Positions 1-7,996 are shown, counted from the stretch's first letter. The stretch: 11,029 nucleotides of DNA from JBFELO01 sp041552055 (GCA_041552055.1 JBFELO010000148.1:1-11029), one strand, 5' to 3'. Made by a program: numbers and translations. Notes: generated by a model not told the origin, from the letters alone.

Positions 1-2
1 CG

Positions 3-3000
3 ACCGTCGACGTGGCCGGCATCTACGACATGGGCGCACAGGAGATCGGCTTCGAGGTTGACGGGGAGTTGGCGCCTGACATCGCTCGGCTGATCCCGTA
101 CCCGGTCCAGATCGACCGCCCGATCACGATACGGGGCAACCTCGAGGGTCCCGTGGCTTCGCCCGAGGGAACAGTGCTCGTCGACCACCGGGGCGGAACG
201 GTGGTGGTGCGCGACCCCCCGCTGGAGCTTACCGACCTGTACCTGGAGGCCGAACTGCGCGAGGGTCAGATTTCCGTGCGTGAGGGCACCGCCGGTGTCA
301 ACCGGGGTGTCGCCTACCTGGGTGGTGGATGGGACCCCGAATCCGGCCAGGGGTTGGTGGTGGAGTTCGACGACGTGACGTTCTTCGCGGCCGGGACCCT
401 GACCCGGTGGAGCGGACTGGTTGCGATCGAGCCCGATCCGGAGCTGACGGCGCGCGTCACCGGGGATCTCGTGCTCGGCGGCGGCGTCTGGGAGCAGTAC
501 GCGGACATCACCGGCGCGTTGCTCGCCGGCAGCGGCCTGGAGCCGGCCGCGGACGACCCGTTACGAGGTATCGCCCTCGACCTGACCGTACGCGCGCGGA
601 CCGGGGTTCGCGTCGACAACAACCTCGGGCGATTCGACGTGCGCTGGGACCGTCTTCGGGTCGGTGGAACGGCCGCGGCGCCGATCATCCGAGGCGACGT
701 CCGGATCGCTCCAGGGGGGGTTGTCAATCTCCCCGGCAAACGAGTCGAGCTGCAGCGCGGCACGATCCGCTTCACCGGCGACCCGGCGGTCGATCCCGTG
801 CTCGAGCTCGTCCCGGTGGAGAGCCTGGCGACGTTCGGGGATGAGGCCTCGGACGGGTCTGGTTTCGATGCATATGCGCTCGCGGCCCAGAGTCTGTACA
901 GTGGCGTCGGGCGTGCGCTCGGTTTTGAAAACGAGACGCTGCAGCCGGCCGAAATCGCGGTCGAGACCGAGATCGATGCGTCGAGCCAGTTCCTTCTCGG
1001 CCAGCGACTGAGCCCCAACCTGGCGTTCTTCTTCGCGGCCAACCCGACCGACGTTCAGGACCGTACGACCATGCTCCAGCTCTGGAACATGGGATTCGAT
1101 CCTGGGCTCGCGGTGCAGGTCTACCAGTCGACGCTGGACGAGAGCTCCGGCGTCAACGCGATCCAGCGCTTCAGGTGGGGCGGCTCGGCCGGTCGGGTCG
1201 GACTGGGTCTGGGTGGCAGATCTTCCGGCGCCACGGGGTCGGCGGATCGGCCGGTGATCCAGAGGATCAAGCTCGAGGGCGAGTGGCCGATCTCGAAGCC
1301 ACGGCTCAAGCGCGCTACCGGCCTTCGCAGGGGTCGACCGTACGATCCATTCCTCGACTTCGTGGCCGAACTCAAGCTGGAACAGGAGCTGGCCGCGGCA
1401 GGTTTCCCTGAGGCCCGGGTGAACGGCCGCACCGAGGGATCCGAGCGGTCGCCGACCCTGGTGTTCACCGTTGAAACGGGCGCACGCTACTCCGTCGAGT
1501 TCGCCGGCGACGCTCCTCCCAGATCGGTTCAACGGGACGTGCGTGCACTGTACCTTCCGCCGCCGCTCGAGGACGTCGCCATCGAGAACATGCGCAACAC
1601 CCTGGTACGACACTACCGGACGTCCGGATTCCCGTTCGTTGTTGTGAGCGCCGACCAAGGTGACGACCGCCTTGTACTTGAAATCACCCGGGGCGATCCG
1701 CTGGAGTACCGAGGCCCGGTGGTCGAGGGTGTTTCCGACCGCGGCGCGCGCCTCATTCGAGACGTACTCGGTTCCCCAGCCGAGCTCGCCGTGGCGGTGG
1801 AGGACCGCAAGCGCACCGAGCGGATCGTGGCCGGCCTGCTCGCCGGAATCGGCTACACCGACGCCAGACTGATCGAGGTCAGTTCGCTGCCGCTGGAACA
1901 AGGTGTCGCAGAAGTCCGGCTGGTGGTGGATCCGGGCGAGATCACGCGCATCGCCGACGTCGAGATCAGCGGCAAGGACCCCCTCGGCCTGACCGAGGAC
2001 CTGGGTGGCGCCCTCGCGGCGGGGGCTCCGCTCGACCGGCGTGCGATGGACGATCGCATGGCCGAGATCCGACGCCTCTACCAACAATCAGGATATGACC
2101 AGGTGTCTGTAAGGGCGATCCCGGAACAGCGCGGGGACGGCTCGTGGCTGGTACGGGTCGAGCTGGAGCCCGGCATCGAGAGAAAGCTCGAGGAGGTCCG
2201 GTTCAGCGGCCTTCGGCACATCAAACCGCGCTACCTGCGTCCGGGACTGGAACTCGCCGACGGAGATCTGTTGAACGTCTTCGAGGTCGATGAGAGCGCG
2301 ATTCGAATCGCCAACTTCGCGCCGGTCGAGCGTTTGGAGGTGACGACACACGCCGCCGGGACGGACGGCTCGATCGTCGAAATGGAGGCCTTCGAAAAGC
2401 CTCGCTGGACGGTCGAGCTGGGGGCCGGCTGGGACGCCGATCGTGGCTTCGAGGCGCGGACCGGCTTGCGTGACGATAACCTGTTCGGTCGCGGCGTGGG
2501 GGCGAACCTCCGGCTGCGCTGGAACGACATCGAGAAGGTCGCCCTTCTGTACGGCTCGTTACCGCCGCTGCCCGGGGGCCGGATTGCTCTCGGGAGTACA
2601 CTCGGATACACGTTGCGGGACCGCGAGGCCACTGCCGGCGATTTCGTGATTCCCTTCACCGAGCACGAGTGGCTCGCATCTGTCGATCTAACCTACCAGC
2701 TTTCCCCCGCTACAAAGGTCAAACCGTACGTGCGTGTGACGAGCACGCGCACGACGTTCGAGTCGTTTGAAACCACCCTGTTGGTATCGACTGTTGGTGC
2801 CGCCGCGTTCCACGACCGTTTCGACAACCCGTTCGATCCCCGGTCGGGCTACAGCCTCGTCGGTGACGTCGGCTGGAGCACCTCGTACCTCGGCTCCGAC
2901 CTTGACACGCTGCGGGCGGCGGTCAGCGGGTCGATCGCGCTCGAGCCGATCTCAGGTTCCACCTGGGTACAGACGGTTCGTTTCGGAATCGCGGAAGCGC

Positions 3001-3377
3001 TTCTTGATACCGAACTCGACGAAGCGGCGAAGTTCCAGGCTGGCGGCCAGGGCTCGATCCGAGGCTTCGATCGAAACTCCGTCGGGCCACTGAACCCCAT
3101 CACCGGAGAAGCGTCAGGCGGCGCGCAGTTCATTCTCAACGAAGAGCTGCGGATCCCCCTGTGGAAGTCGCTGCGGGCAGCCGCCTTTGCCGATGCCGGC
3201 CAGGTCTGGGAGAGTTGGGAGAAGGCCGACTGGAGGCTCTCGGTAGGTGTCGGTCTTGGCCTGCGGTGGTCAACGCCGCTCGGGCTGGTGTGGGCCGACG
3301 TGGCTTGGCCGGTGGGCAACGTGGAAAACAGCTCCCGCGGTCCGAAGTATTATTTCGGGATCGGGCGGCCGTTCTGA
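3..3377 (+). CDS. TamB-type C-terminal domain fused to POTRA/beta-barrel outer membrane assembly protein (5' partial)
   Basis: The reading frame is open to the window edge, and the first possible start is only a GTG at 12, so the N-terminus is missing. Residues are counted from that GTG (1121 aa). Residues 1-390 look like the end of TamB (DUF490): repetitive beta-rich sequence, the segment VGGTAAAPIIRGDVRIAPGG (217-236), 'RGTIRFTGDPAVDPVLEL' (249-266), and a closing block with 'GQRLSPNL' (330-337). A Gly/Ser-rich linker (391-414) follows. Residues 415-795 have room for about five POTRA repeats ('IQRIKLEGEWPIS', 'IADVEISG', 'LEEVRFSGLRHIKPRYLRPG'). Residues 798-1121 are a 16-strand-type barrel with 'DNPFDPRSGYSL' (938-949), the lid-loop motif GSIRGFD (1014-1020, the VRGF/Y motif) and a terminal Phe, which is usual for BAM substrates. 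The family inserts or assembles outer-membrane proteins, or carries lipid across the periplasm. TamA and TamB are normally separate proteins, and TamA has three POTRAs, so this fusion is odd. The fold calls are strong; TamA versus BamA function is open. Confidence 0.85.
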   Translation, partial: TVDVAGIYDMGAQEIGFEVDGELAPDIARLIPYPVQIDRPITIRGNLEGPVASPEGTVLVDHRGGTVVVRDPPLELTDLYLEAELREGQISVREGTAGVNRGVAYLGGGWDPESGQGLVVEFDDVTFFAAGTLTRWSGLVAIEPDPELTARVTGDLVLGGGVWEQYADITGALLAGSGLEPAADDPLRGIALDLTVRARTGVRVDNNLGRFDVRWDRLRVGGTAAAPIIRGDVRIAPGGVVNLPGKRVELQRGTIRFTGDPAVDPVLELVPVESLATFGDEASDGSGFDAYALAAQSLYSGVGRALGFENETLQPAEIAVETEIDASSQFLLGQRLSPNLAFFFAANPTDVQDRTTMLQLWNMGFDPGLAVQVYQSTLDESSGVNAIQRFRWGGSAGRVGLGLGGRSSGATGSADRPVIQRIKLEGEWPISKPRLKRATGLRRGRPYDPFLDFVAELKLEQELAAAGFPEARVNGRTEGSERSPTLVFTVETGARYSVEFAGDAPPRSVQRDVRALYLPPPLEDVAIENMRNTLVRHYRTSGFPFVVVSADQGDDRLVLEITRGDPLEYRGPVVEGVSDRGARLIRDVLGSPAELAVAVEDRKRTERIVAGLLAGIGYTDARLIEVSSLPLEQGVAEVRLVVDPGEITRIADVEISGKDPLGLTEDLGGALAAGAPLDRRAMDDRMAEIRRLYQQSGYDQVSVRAIPEQRGDGSWLVRVELEPGIERKLEEVRFSGLRHIKPRYLRPGLELADGDLLNVFEVDESAIRIANFAPVERLEVTTHAAGTDGSIVEMEAFEKPRWTVELGAGWDADRGFEARTGLRDDNLFGRGVGANLRLRWNDIEKVALLYGSLPPLPGGRIALGSTLGYTLRDREATAGDFVIPFTEHEWLASVDLTYQLSPATKVKPYVRVTSTRTTFESFETTLLVSTVGAAAFHDRFDNPFDPRSGYSLVGDVGWSTSYLGSDLDTLRAAVSGSIALEPISGSTWVQTVRFGIAEALLDTELDEAAKFQAGGQGSIRGFDRNSVGPLNPITGEASGGAQFILNEELRIPLWKSLRAAAFADAGQVWESWEKADWRLSVGVGLGLRWSTPLGLVWADVAWPVGNVENSSRGPKYYFGIGRPF

Positions 3378-3384
3378 CGAAGGA

Positions 3385-4173
3385 TCAGCGCTTCGCAGCC
3401 GCCAGCATTGTCTGGGCGATTGCTGATTCGGGCGCGGTGGGAGCGAGCCCCACGAAGCTGCTCCAATCGTTCAACATCTTGTCTTTGCGATCGAGCTTGT
3501 CCCAGGCGAGCCCGCGATAGAAGTAGAGGTGTGCGAACCTGGCATCGCGCGCAGCGACCGCGTCGAATGCCGTCACCGCGTCCTGCCAGTTTTCCTCGAA
3601 CACGTAGGAAAGACCGAGCTGGTAGTCGATCAGAGCGGGGTCGACACCTGTCTTACGAGCCGCCTCGAGTGCCGAGCGTGCCGCGCCGAACTGCTTCAGA
3701 CGGACCTGGGCAGCGCCCAGGTAGAATTGTGCGTACGCGTCCTCGGCATTCGCGTCGACCAGGGTTTTGGCGAGACCTCGAGCAGCCTTCCACGCTGAAG
3801 TCGCCGCGTCTGGTTTCTGCCGCCAGTGCTGCACCTCTCCGAGGTAGTACTTCGGCGCCGGGTCGTCCGGCTTGGCCTTCGCCGCGTCTTGCAGCAGCGC
3901 GATGCCCTGCTCGGCGTTTCCCTGGATCGCGCGGAGGTAACCGAGCGCAGTCTTGTACTCGGGGGTCGCCGATAGGGTCTTCTCGTTCTTGGAGAGGAGG
4001 TTTTCCGCCGGGGGGACCCTCCAGGCCAGCAGGCTTGCCAGCGCGCGGTCGGAGATCCGCTCGGCCTTGGACCTTGCCGGCGGCGTCGGCGACTCCTCCT
4101 GGGCCAGCGTCGGGGCCGGGGCACGTCCGAGGACCACGGGGATGGTCGCCGCTATGATGACGGCTCGGTTCAT
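3385..4173 (-). CDS. Exported TPR-repeat protein
   Basis: The protein is 262 aa. The ATG at 4173 is chosen because GGAGGG lies four bases upstream on the minus strand and the new N-terminus looks like a signal peptide: Arg3, a hydrophobic run AVIIAATIPVVLG, and a possible signal peptidase I site after 'APTLA' (about residue 24). The frame stays open further upstream, but that extension is Arg/Ser-rich and lies under the MATE gene. After a Pro-rich spacer the protein is made of helical TPR-like units at about 71-104, 107-136, 145-178, 180-213 and 214-247, with typical small/aromatic positions such as 'AYAQFYLGAAQVRLKQFGAA'. There is no Cys at the cleavage site, so it is probably a soluble periplasmic protein rather than a lipoprotein. 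TPR arrays bind proteins, and no catalytic motif is visible. It converges on the TamB/BamA-like gene with 7 bp between stop codons. Its specific role is unknown. Confidence 0.8.
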   Translation of the reverse strand: MNRAVIIAATIPVVLGRAPAPTLAQEESPTPPARSKAERISDRALASLLAWRVPPAENLLSKNEKTLSATPEYKTALGYLRAIQGNAEQGIALLQDAAKAKPDDPAPKYYLGEVQHWRQKPDAATSAWKAARGLAKTLVDANAEDAYAQFYLGAAQVRLKQFGAARSALEAARKTGVDPALIDYQLGLSYVFEENWQDAVTAFDAVAARDARFAHLYFYRGLAWDKLDRKDKMLNDWSSFVGLAPTAPESAIAQTMLAAAKR

Positions 4174-4207
4174 GGAACCCTCCAGGCGGCCTGGCGACCG
4201 CAAGCAG

Positions 4208-4213
4208 ATTGTG
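4208..4213 (-). promoter_or_regulatory. Possible extended -10 element for the TPR gene
   Basis: On the minus strand the bases read TGtCACAAT, an extended -10 look-alike with four of six consensus bases. It would start transcription about 28 bases before the ATG at 4173, leaving a short leader that contains the GGAGG site. No convincing -35 box is visible, so this is weak. Confidence 0.22.
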
Positions 4214-4327
4214 ACACACGCCGATCCGGCATGCATCACCCGTCTTCGCTGTTCCCCATGCCGGTCCGTGGTATGAGTCACCGGTGCGGAGGCCACCTGG
4301 ACACCGGCGTTGGAGAACAAACACGAG

Positions 4328-5653
4328 ATGTTGACCGAGGAGCGACGACGGACGATTCTCACGCTCGCCTTGCCGATCATCGGTGGAATGGCGTCCCAGA
4401 ACGTCCTGAACCTGGTCGATACGGCCATGGTCGGCCTGTTGGGGGCGCCCGAGCTGGCGGCGGTCGGCATGGGCAGCTTCGCCAACTTCATGGCGACGGC
4501 CTTCATCATGGGCCTGTCGGCAGGAGTCCAGGCGCTGGCCGCCCGGCGCCTCGGCCAGGGCCGCGTCGGGGAGACGGCCGTGCCGCTCAACGGAGGCCTG
4601 CTGCTGGCGGTGCTGATCGCCGTTCCGTGGTCAACGCTGTTGATCGTGTTTGCGGATCGCCTGTTTCCGTTTCTGGTGGAGGACCCACGGGTCGTCGAAC
4701 TCGGGATTCCATACCTGCGCGCACGCCTGGTGGCCATGGTGGCGCTGGGGATGAACTTCTCCTTCAGGGGTTACTGGAACGGGGTCAATCTGTCCAAGGT
4801 GTACATGCGCACCTTGATCGTCATGCACCTGTCGAACATCTTCCTGAACTGGGTGCTCATCTTCGGCAAGCTTGGCCTGCCGGCCTTTGGCGCCACCGGA
4901 GCAGGTATGGGTTCTGCCATCGCCACCTACCTCGGTGTCGCAATGTACATCGTGCAGGCGTTCGTCCTGGCGCGCGGCTCGGGCTTCCTGCGCCACTTCC
5001 CGAATCGGCAAACACTGGTGTCGATGTTGCGCCTGTCGGTGCCGACCGGCATCCAGCAGACCTTTTTCGCGACCGGCATGACGGTGCTGTTCTGGATCAT
5101 CGGCAGAATCGGCACCGAGGAGCTCGCCGCGTCGACCGTGTTGGTGCACCTGCTGCTGGTGGCGATCCTGCCAGGAATCGGTTTCGGCATGGCGTCAACG
5201 TCCCTGGTCGGGCAGGCGCTGGGGCGCGCCGACGTGGCCGACGCCAAGAGATGGGGCTGGGACGTCGGTGTGCTCGCCGCGGTGCTGGTGGGGCTCCTCG
5301 CGCTGGTCGGCCTGCTGTTCCCGTCGTTCATGTTGGGTTTCTTCCTGCACGAACCCGAGACTTTGAGACTGGCGTTGCTGCCGCTCCAGATCATGGCCGC
5401 CGCCATGTGGTGGGACACGCTGGGCCTGGTGCTGATGAACTCACTGCTCGGGGCAGGGGACAACAGACGCGTCATGGCGGTGACGGTGTCGCTGCAGTGG
5501 GGGATGTTCCTGCCGGTGGCGTTCCTGGTAGGTCCGGTCCTGGGGTGGGGGTTGGCCTCGGTGTGGGCCGCTCAGGTGGGGTATCGGTCACTCCAGACCG
5601 CGGCGTTCGTGGTGATGTGGCACAGGGGTCGGTGGGCGGACATCGTGGTGTGA
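4328..5653 (+). CDS. MATE-family multidrug/metabolite efflux transporter
   Basis: The protein is 441 aa from the ATG at 4328, which has GGAG 12 bases upstream. A TTG at 4310 would add six residues (ENKHE after the start) and has a poorer site; an in-frame stop at 4274 rules out longer forms. It is an integral inner-membrane protein with about 12 hydrophobic segments in two similar halves. The first half opens with 'LALPIIGGMASQNVLNLVDT' (13-32) and the second with 'LSVPTGIQQTFF' (236-247). 'GIGFGMASTSLVGQALGRAD' (283-302) is the conserved MATE segment of the second half. The length matches the usual 440-460 aa. MATE proteins expel organic cations or metabolites by Na+ or H+ antiport; the substrate cannot be read from sequence. 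It is divergent from the TPR gene and lies 130 bp upstream of oleA on the same strand, so co-transcription is possible but not shown. Confidence 0.92.
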   Translation: MLTEERRRTILTLALPIIGGMASQNVLNLVDTAMVGLLGAPELAAVGMGSFANFMATAFIMGLSAGVQALAARRLGQGRVGETAVPLNGGLLLAVLIAVPWSTLLIVFADRLFPFLVEDPRVVELGIPYLRARLVAMVALGMNFSFRGYWNGVNLSKVYMRTLIVMHLSNIFLNWVLIFGKLGLPAFGATGAGMGSAIATYLGVAMYIVQAFVLARGSGFLRHFPNRQTLVSMLRLSVPTGIQQTFFATGMTVLFWIIGRIGTEELAASTVLVHLLLVAILPGIGFGMASTSLVGQALGRADVADAKRWGWDVGVLAAVLVGLLALVGLLFPSFMLGFFLHEPETLRLALLPLQIMAAAMWWDTLGLVLMNSLLGAGDNRRVMAVTVSLQWGMFLPVAFLVGPVLGWGLASVWAAQVGYRSLQTAAFVVMWHRGRWADIVV

Positions 5654-5723
5654 TGCCGCGCCGAGGCACAGCAGCGGGTTGACGATGCCGCGGTGCGTCT
5701 TTTCGCTGCCGAGGGAAGGGTGG

Positions 5724-5729
5724 TAGGGT
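5724..5729 (+). promoter_or_regulatory. Possible extended -10 element before oleA
   Basis: TGgTAGGGT lies about 54 bases before the oleA ATG, in the 130-bp gap after the MATE gene. Only three of six -10 bases match, plus the upstream TG, and the -35 region is poor (ttcgct at 5702). A promoter for the ole genes is expected in this gap, but this candidate is weak. Confidence 0.22.
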
Positions 5730-5783
5730 CGGTCTTCGAATGACGTCGAAACTCCATCGGAAATTGGAGGTGGAGAGGGCAGC

Positions 5784-6800
5784 ATGCGGTTCGAGAACGT
5801 GTCCATCGTCAGCGTCGAACACATCGATGCGCCGATTCGGGTGACGTCGGAGGAGATCGAGGAGCGCCTCAGGCCGACCATGGACCGGCTCCGGCTGCCG
5901 CCGAATCTGTTGCGGGAGCTGTCCGGCATCGAGGCGCGACGGTGGTGGAAAGAGGGCGTGGTTCCGTCGGACGCGGCGGGAATGGCAGGCCGCAAGGCCC
6001 TCGAGGTCGCAGGACTCGACCCCCGCGCCATCGGCGTATTGGTGAACACGTCGGTCTGCCGGGACTTCGTGGAACCCTCCACCGCGTGCATCGCGCACCA
6101 CAAGATCGGGCTGCCCGAGACCTGCCTCAACTTCGATATCAGCAACGCGTGCCTCGGCTTCGTCAACGGCATGGACGTGGTCGGTAACATGATCGAGCGA
6201 GGGCAGATCGAGTACGCCCTGCTCGTCGACGCCGAGAGCAGCCGGTACACCGTGGAATGCACGATCGAGCGGCTGCTCCAGCCCGACGTCGGGCACAGGA
6301 TGTTCCGCGACCAGTTCGCGACCTTGACGCTGGGATCCTGCGGCGTCGCGATGGTTTTGGGGCGATCCAACCTCGTAGACAACGGACACGCCTATCGCGG
6401 TGGGGTCACCCTGGCGGCGACCGAGAACAACCAGCTGTGCACGGGCCACATGCACGAGATGGTGACCGACACCAAGGCGCTCACCGAGGCGGGCCTCGAG
6501 CTGGCGTTGAAGACCTGGGCAAAGGCCGTGGACGAGCTGGGTTGGCAGCACGACACCCACCAGCACTACGCACAGCACCAGACCACCAAGGGCCACGCCG
6601 ACAAGTTCGCAGCGGTCATCGGCCTCGAGCCCGACAAGGTCTACCGGCTGTACCCCGAGTACGGGAATGTCGGCCCCGCCGGAGTGGCGGTCGTGCTCTC
6701 CAAGCTCGAGAAGGAGGAGCTGGTGACGGCGGGCGAACGGATCGCAATGATGGGCATCGGGAGCGGCCTCAACTGCTCCATGGTCGAGGTCGTCTGGTAG
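5784..6800 (+). CDS. oleA: OleA, acyl-CoA head-to-head condensing thiolase (2-alkyl-3-ketoacid synthase)
   Basis: The protein is 338 aa; its ATG is preceded by GGAGAGGG four bases upstream. OleA joins two long-chain acyl-CoAs by a non-decarboxylative Claisen condensation and releases a 2-alkyl-3-ketoalkanoic acid, the first step of olefin synthesis. It is a thiolase-fold enzyme related to FabH. The N-terminus ('VEHIDAP', 'GIEARRWW') and the end ('GIGSGLNCSMVEVVW') match the OleA family. The nucleophile is Cys123 in 'DISNACLGFVNG'. Glu97 ('VCRDFVEPSTA'), His265 ('AQHQTT') and Asn295 ('EYGNVGPAG') stand at offsets -26, +142 and +172 from Cys123, the same offsets as Glu117, His285 and Asn315 from Cys143 in the Xanthomonas enzyme, as I recall them. 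Glu97 is the OleA-specific residue that separates it from FabH. It is followed by oleB, oleC and oleD on the same strand. Confidence 0.96.
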   Translation: MRFENVSIVSVEHIDAPIRVTSEEIEERLRPTMDRLRLPPNLLRELSGIEARRWWKEGVVPSDAAGMAGRKALEVAGLDPRAIGVLVNTSVCRDFVEPSTACIAHHKIGLPETCLNFDISNACLGFVNGMDVVGNMIERGQIEYALLVDAESSRYTVECTIERLLQPDVGHRMFRDQFATLTLGSCGVAMVLGRSNLVDNGHAYRGGVTLAATENNQLCTGHMHEMVTDTKALTEAGLELALKTWAKAVDELGWQHDTHQHYAQHQTTKGHADKFAAVIGLEPDKVYRLYPEYGNVGPAGVAVVLSKLEKEELVTAGERIAMMGIGSGLNCSMVEVVW

Positions 6801-6941
6801 CTTCAGACGGCCCGTTGACGGCTGTACCGTGGCCCCGCTTCGGCTCTTTCCACCCATGAGTCAGCGTCCTCGCGTGATTGCGACCCGGTTGGAGTGGGAT
6901 GGCGGAGACGGGGTGTCCACCGATTCGGAGGTCGTTGCCCG
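6801..6941 (+). other. oleA-oleB intergenic region, no feature recognised
   Basis: This 141-bp gap is wide for neighbours in one pathway. It has a TTGACG at 6815 with no -10 partner at the right distance, and no stem followed by a T-run. Apart from the oleB ribosome binding site at its end, I see no supported element. Confidence 0.4.
6927..6931 (+). promoter_or_regulatory. Ribosome binding site that sets the oleB start
   Basis: GGAGG lies ten bases before the GTG at 6942. It favours that GTG over the in-frame GTG at 6894, which would add 16 Arg/Gly-rich residues (GWRRRGVHRFGG...) not expected in this family. Confidence 0.6.
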
Positions 6942-7820
6942 GTGAGAGAGATCGCGCCACATCTGTACCCCTTCGAGGGCCGGTTCCTGGAACTGGGTGC
7001 AGTCCGCATGCACTACCTCGACGAGGGACAGGGAGAGCCCGTGGTGGCGGTCCACGGCAATCCGACCTGGTCGTTCTACTACCGCGAGATGGTGCGCGCC
7101 CTCCGAGACACCCACCGCGTCGTGGTGCCGGATCACGTGGGCTGCGGGCTGTCGGACAAGCCGGGAGACGATCGTTATCGGTACACGCTCGAACGCCGGG
7201 TGGAGGATTTCACGGCTCTGATGAACCACCTGGCACTCGACGGCGTGAACCTGGTGGTGCACGACTGGGGCGGCGCCATCGCCCTCACCTGGGCGGTGCG
7301 GAACCCGACACTGATCCACCGGCTCGTGATCTTGAACACGGCGGCATTTCCGATGCCCGACGACAAGCGGATGCCGTGGCAGCTCTCGCTGGTGCGGGAC
7401 ACTCCCCTTGGTCCGCTGTTGGTGCGCGGTTTCAACGCATTCGCACGGGGAGCGACGCGCGACGCCTGCGCCCGGACGCGGCTGACGCGGGAGGTCCGAG
7501 ACGCCTACTGCGCGCCCTACGACAGCTGGGCCAACCGGATCGCGACCCTGCGTTTCGTGCAGGACATCCCACTGAGCTCGAGTGACCCGGCATACCCTGT
7601 GATCAGCGAGCTCGAGCAGGGCCTGGTGAGACTCGCCGATATTCCGATGCTGATCTGCTGGGGCGGAAAGGACTTCGTGTTCGACGACCACTTCCTGGCC
7701 GAGTGGCGCCAGCGCTTCCCGGCGGCCGAGGTCCACCGCTTCGCCGATGCAGGACACTACGTGATGGAGGACGCGTCCTCGGAGATCATCGAGCTCGTGC
7801 GAAGATTCCTTTCACAATAG
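6942..7820 (+). CDS. oleB: OleB, beta-lactone decarboxylase (alpha/beta hydrolase, haloalkane dehalogenase-like)
   Basis: The protein is 292 aa from a GTG start. OleB turns the cis-beta-lactone made by OleC into a cis-olefin and CO2, the last step of the pathway, using a haloalkane dehalogenase-type active site. Visible motifs in order: the oxyanion/halide loop HGNPTW with Asn40 (38-43), 'DHVGCGLSDKP' (64-74), the nucleophile elbow VHDWGG with Asp108 and Trp109, a cap region at about 135-215, the acid loop 'WGGKDFVFD' with Asp244, and the catalytic His272 in 'DAGHYVMED'. All triad residues are present, so it should be active. By sequence alone it could be called a haloalkane dehalogenase, but its place between oleA and oleC decides the call. 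OleB is fused to OleC in some Actinobacteria; here they are separate genes 185 bp apart. Confidence 0.92.
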   Translation: MREIAPHLYPFEGRFLELGAVRMHYLDEGQGEPVVAVHGNPTWSFYYREMVRALRDTHRVVVPDHVGCGLSDKPGDDRYRYTLERRVEDFTALMNHLALDGVNLVVHDWGGAIALTWAVRNPTLIHRLVILNTAAFPMPDDKRMPWQLSLVRDTPLGPLLVRGFNAFARGATRDACARTRLTREVRDAYCAPYDSWANRIATLRFVQDIPLSSSDPAYPVISELEQGLVRLADIPMLICWGGKDFVFDDHFLAEWRQRFPAAEVHRFADAGHYVMEDASSEIIELVRRFLSQ

Positions 7821-7853
7821 GTCCGGTAGGTTGACTCGGGTTGCGGGGAGTTT

Positions 7854-7943
7854 CCCGTATCCGTAACCGTGCCCGTCTCCGCGATTGCGAACGATTCGGA
7901 CCAGCTTTTCGGATACGGGCACGGAGACGTATACGGATACGGG
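7854..7943. repeat. Long imperfect inverted repeat (hairpin) between oleB and oleC
   Basis: The left arm is 7854-7881 and the right arm 7910-7943, with a 28-base loop. The outer stem cccgtatccgta (7854-7865) pairs perfectly with 7932-7943. The inner stem ccgtgcccgtctccg (7867-7881) pairs with 7910-7924 at 14 of 15 positions. The only internal asymmetry is one unpaired base on the left against seven on the right. The arms are themselves built from repeated short words (cccgtatccg, cccgtctccg, ccgtgcccgta). No T-run follows, so it is not a typical intrinsic terminator. It may be a dispersed repeat unit, an mRNA-processing or stability hairpin, or a terminator of another kind. Confidence 0.75.
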
Positions 7944-7987
7944 TCAAGACCAGGGGAGTGAACTGATCAAGTAACCACTCGGCCCGG

Positions 7988-7996
7988 TGTTACACT
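7988..7996 (+). promoter_or_regulatory. Possible extended -10 promoter for a near-leaderless oleC mRNA
   Basis: The bases TGtTACACT match the extended -10 pattern TGnTATAAT with four of six hexamer bases. Transcription would start near 8003, only about three bases before the GTG start of oleC. A -35 box is not evident, which is tolerated when the TGn extension is present. This is an inference from a short motif. Confidence 0.33.

Noticed and set aside
561..2087. 508-codon minus-strand frame inside the outer-membrane protein gene
   Set aside because: No recognisable domain, and composition typical of a shadow frame; the plus strand encodes conserved TamB and POTRA motifs.
4268..4277. TGgTATGAG as a -10 box for the MATE gene
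   Set aside because: It has only four of six matching bases and no -35 partner, and such matches occur by chance.
4174..4737. N-terminal extension of the TPR protein on the minus strand
   Set aside because: The extension is Arg/Ser/Pro-rich, lies antisense to the MATE gene, and would bury the signal peptide; the ATG at 4173 has a good GGAGGG site.
4231..5682. Long + strand frame overlapping the MATE gene
   Set aside because: It is rich in Gly and Arg with no family motif, and is the shifted frame of the clear 12-segment membrane protein.
5679..5684. TTGACG as a -35 box before oleA
   Set aside because: No -10-like hexamer lies 16-18 bases downstream.
5472..6857. Long minus-strand frame across oleA
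   Set aside because: Low-complexity His/Arg/Pro/Asp content typical of antisense frames in high-GC DNA; the plus strand carries oleA with all catalytic residues.
6894..6941. Longer oleB start at GTG 6894
   Set aside because: It adds 16 basic residues unlike the family, while GTG 6942 has GGAGG ten bases upstream.
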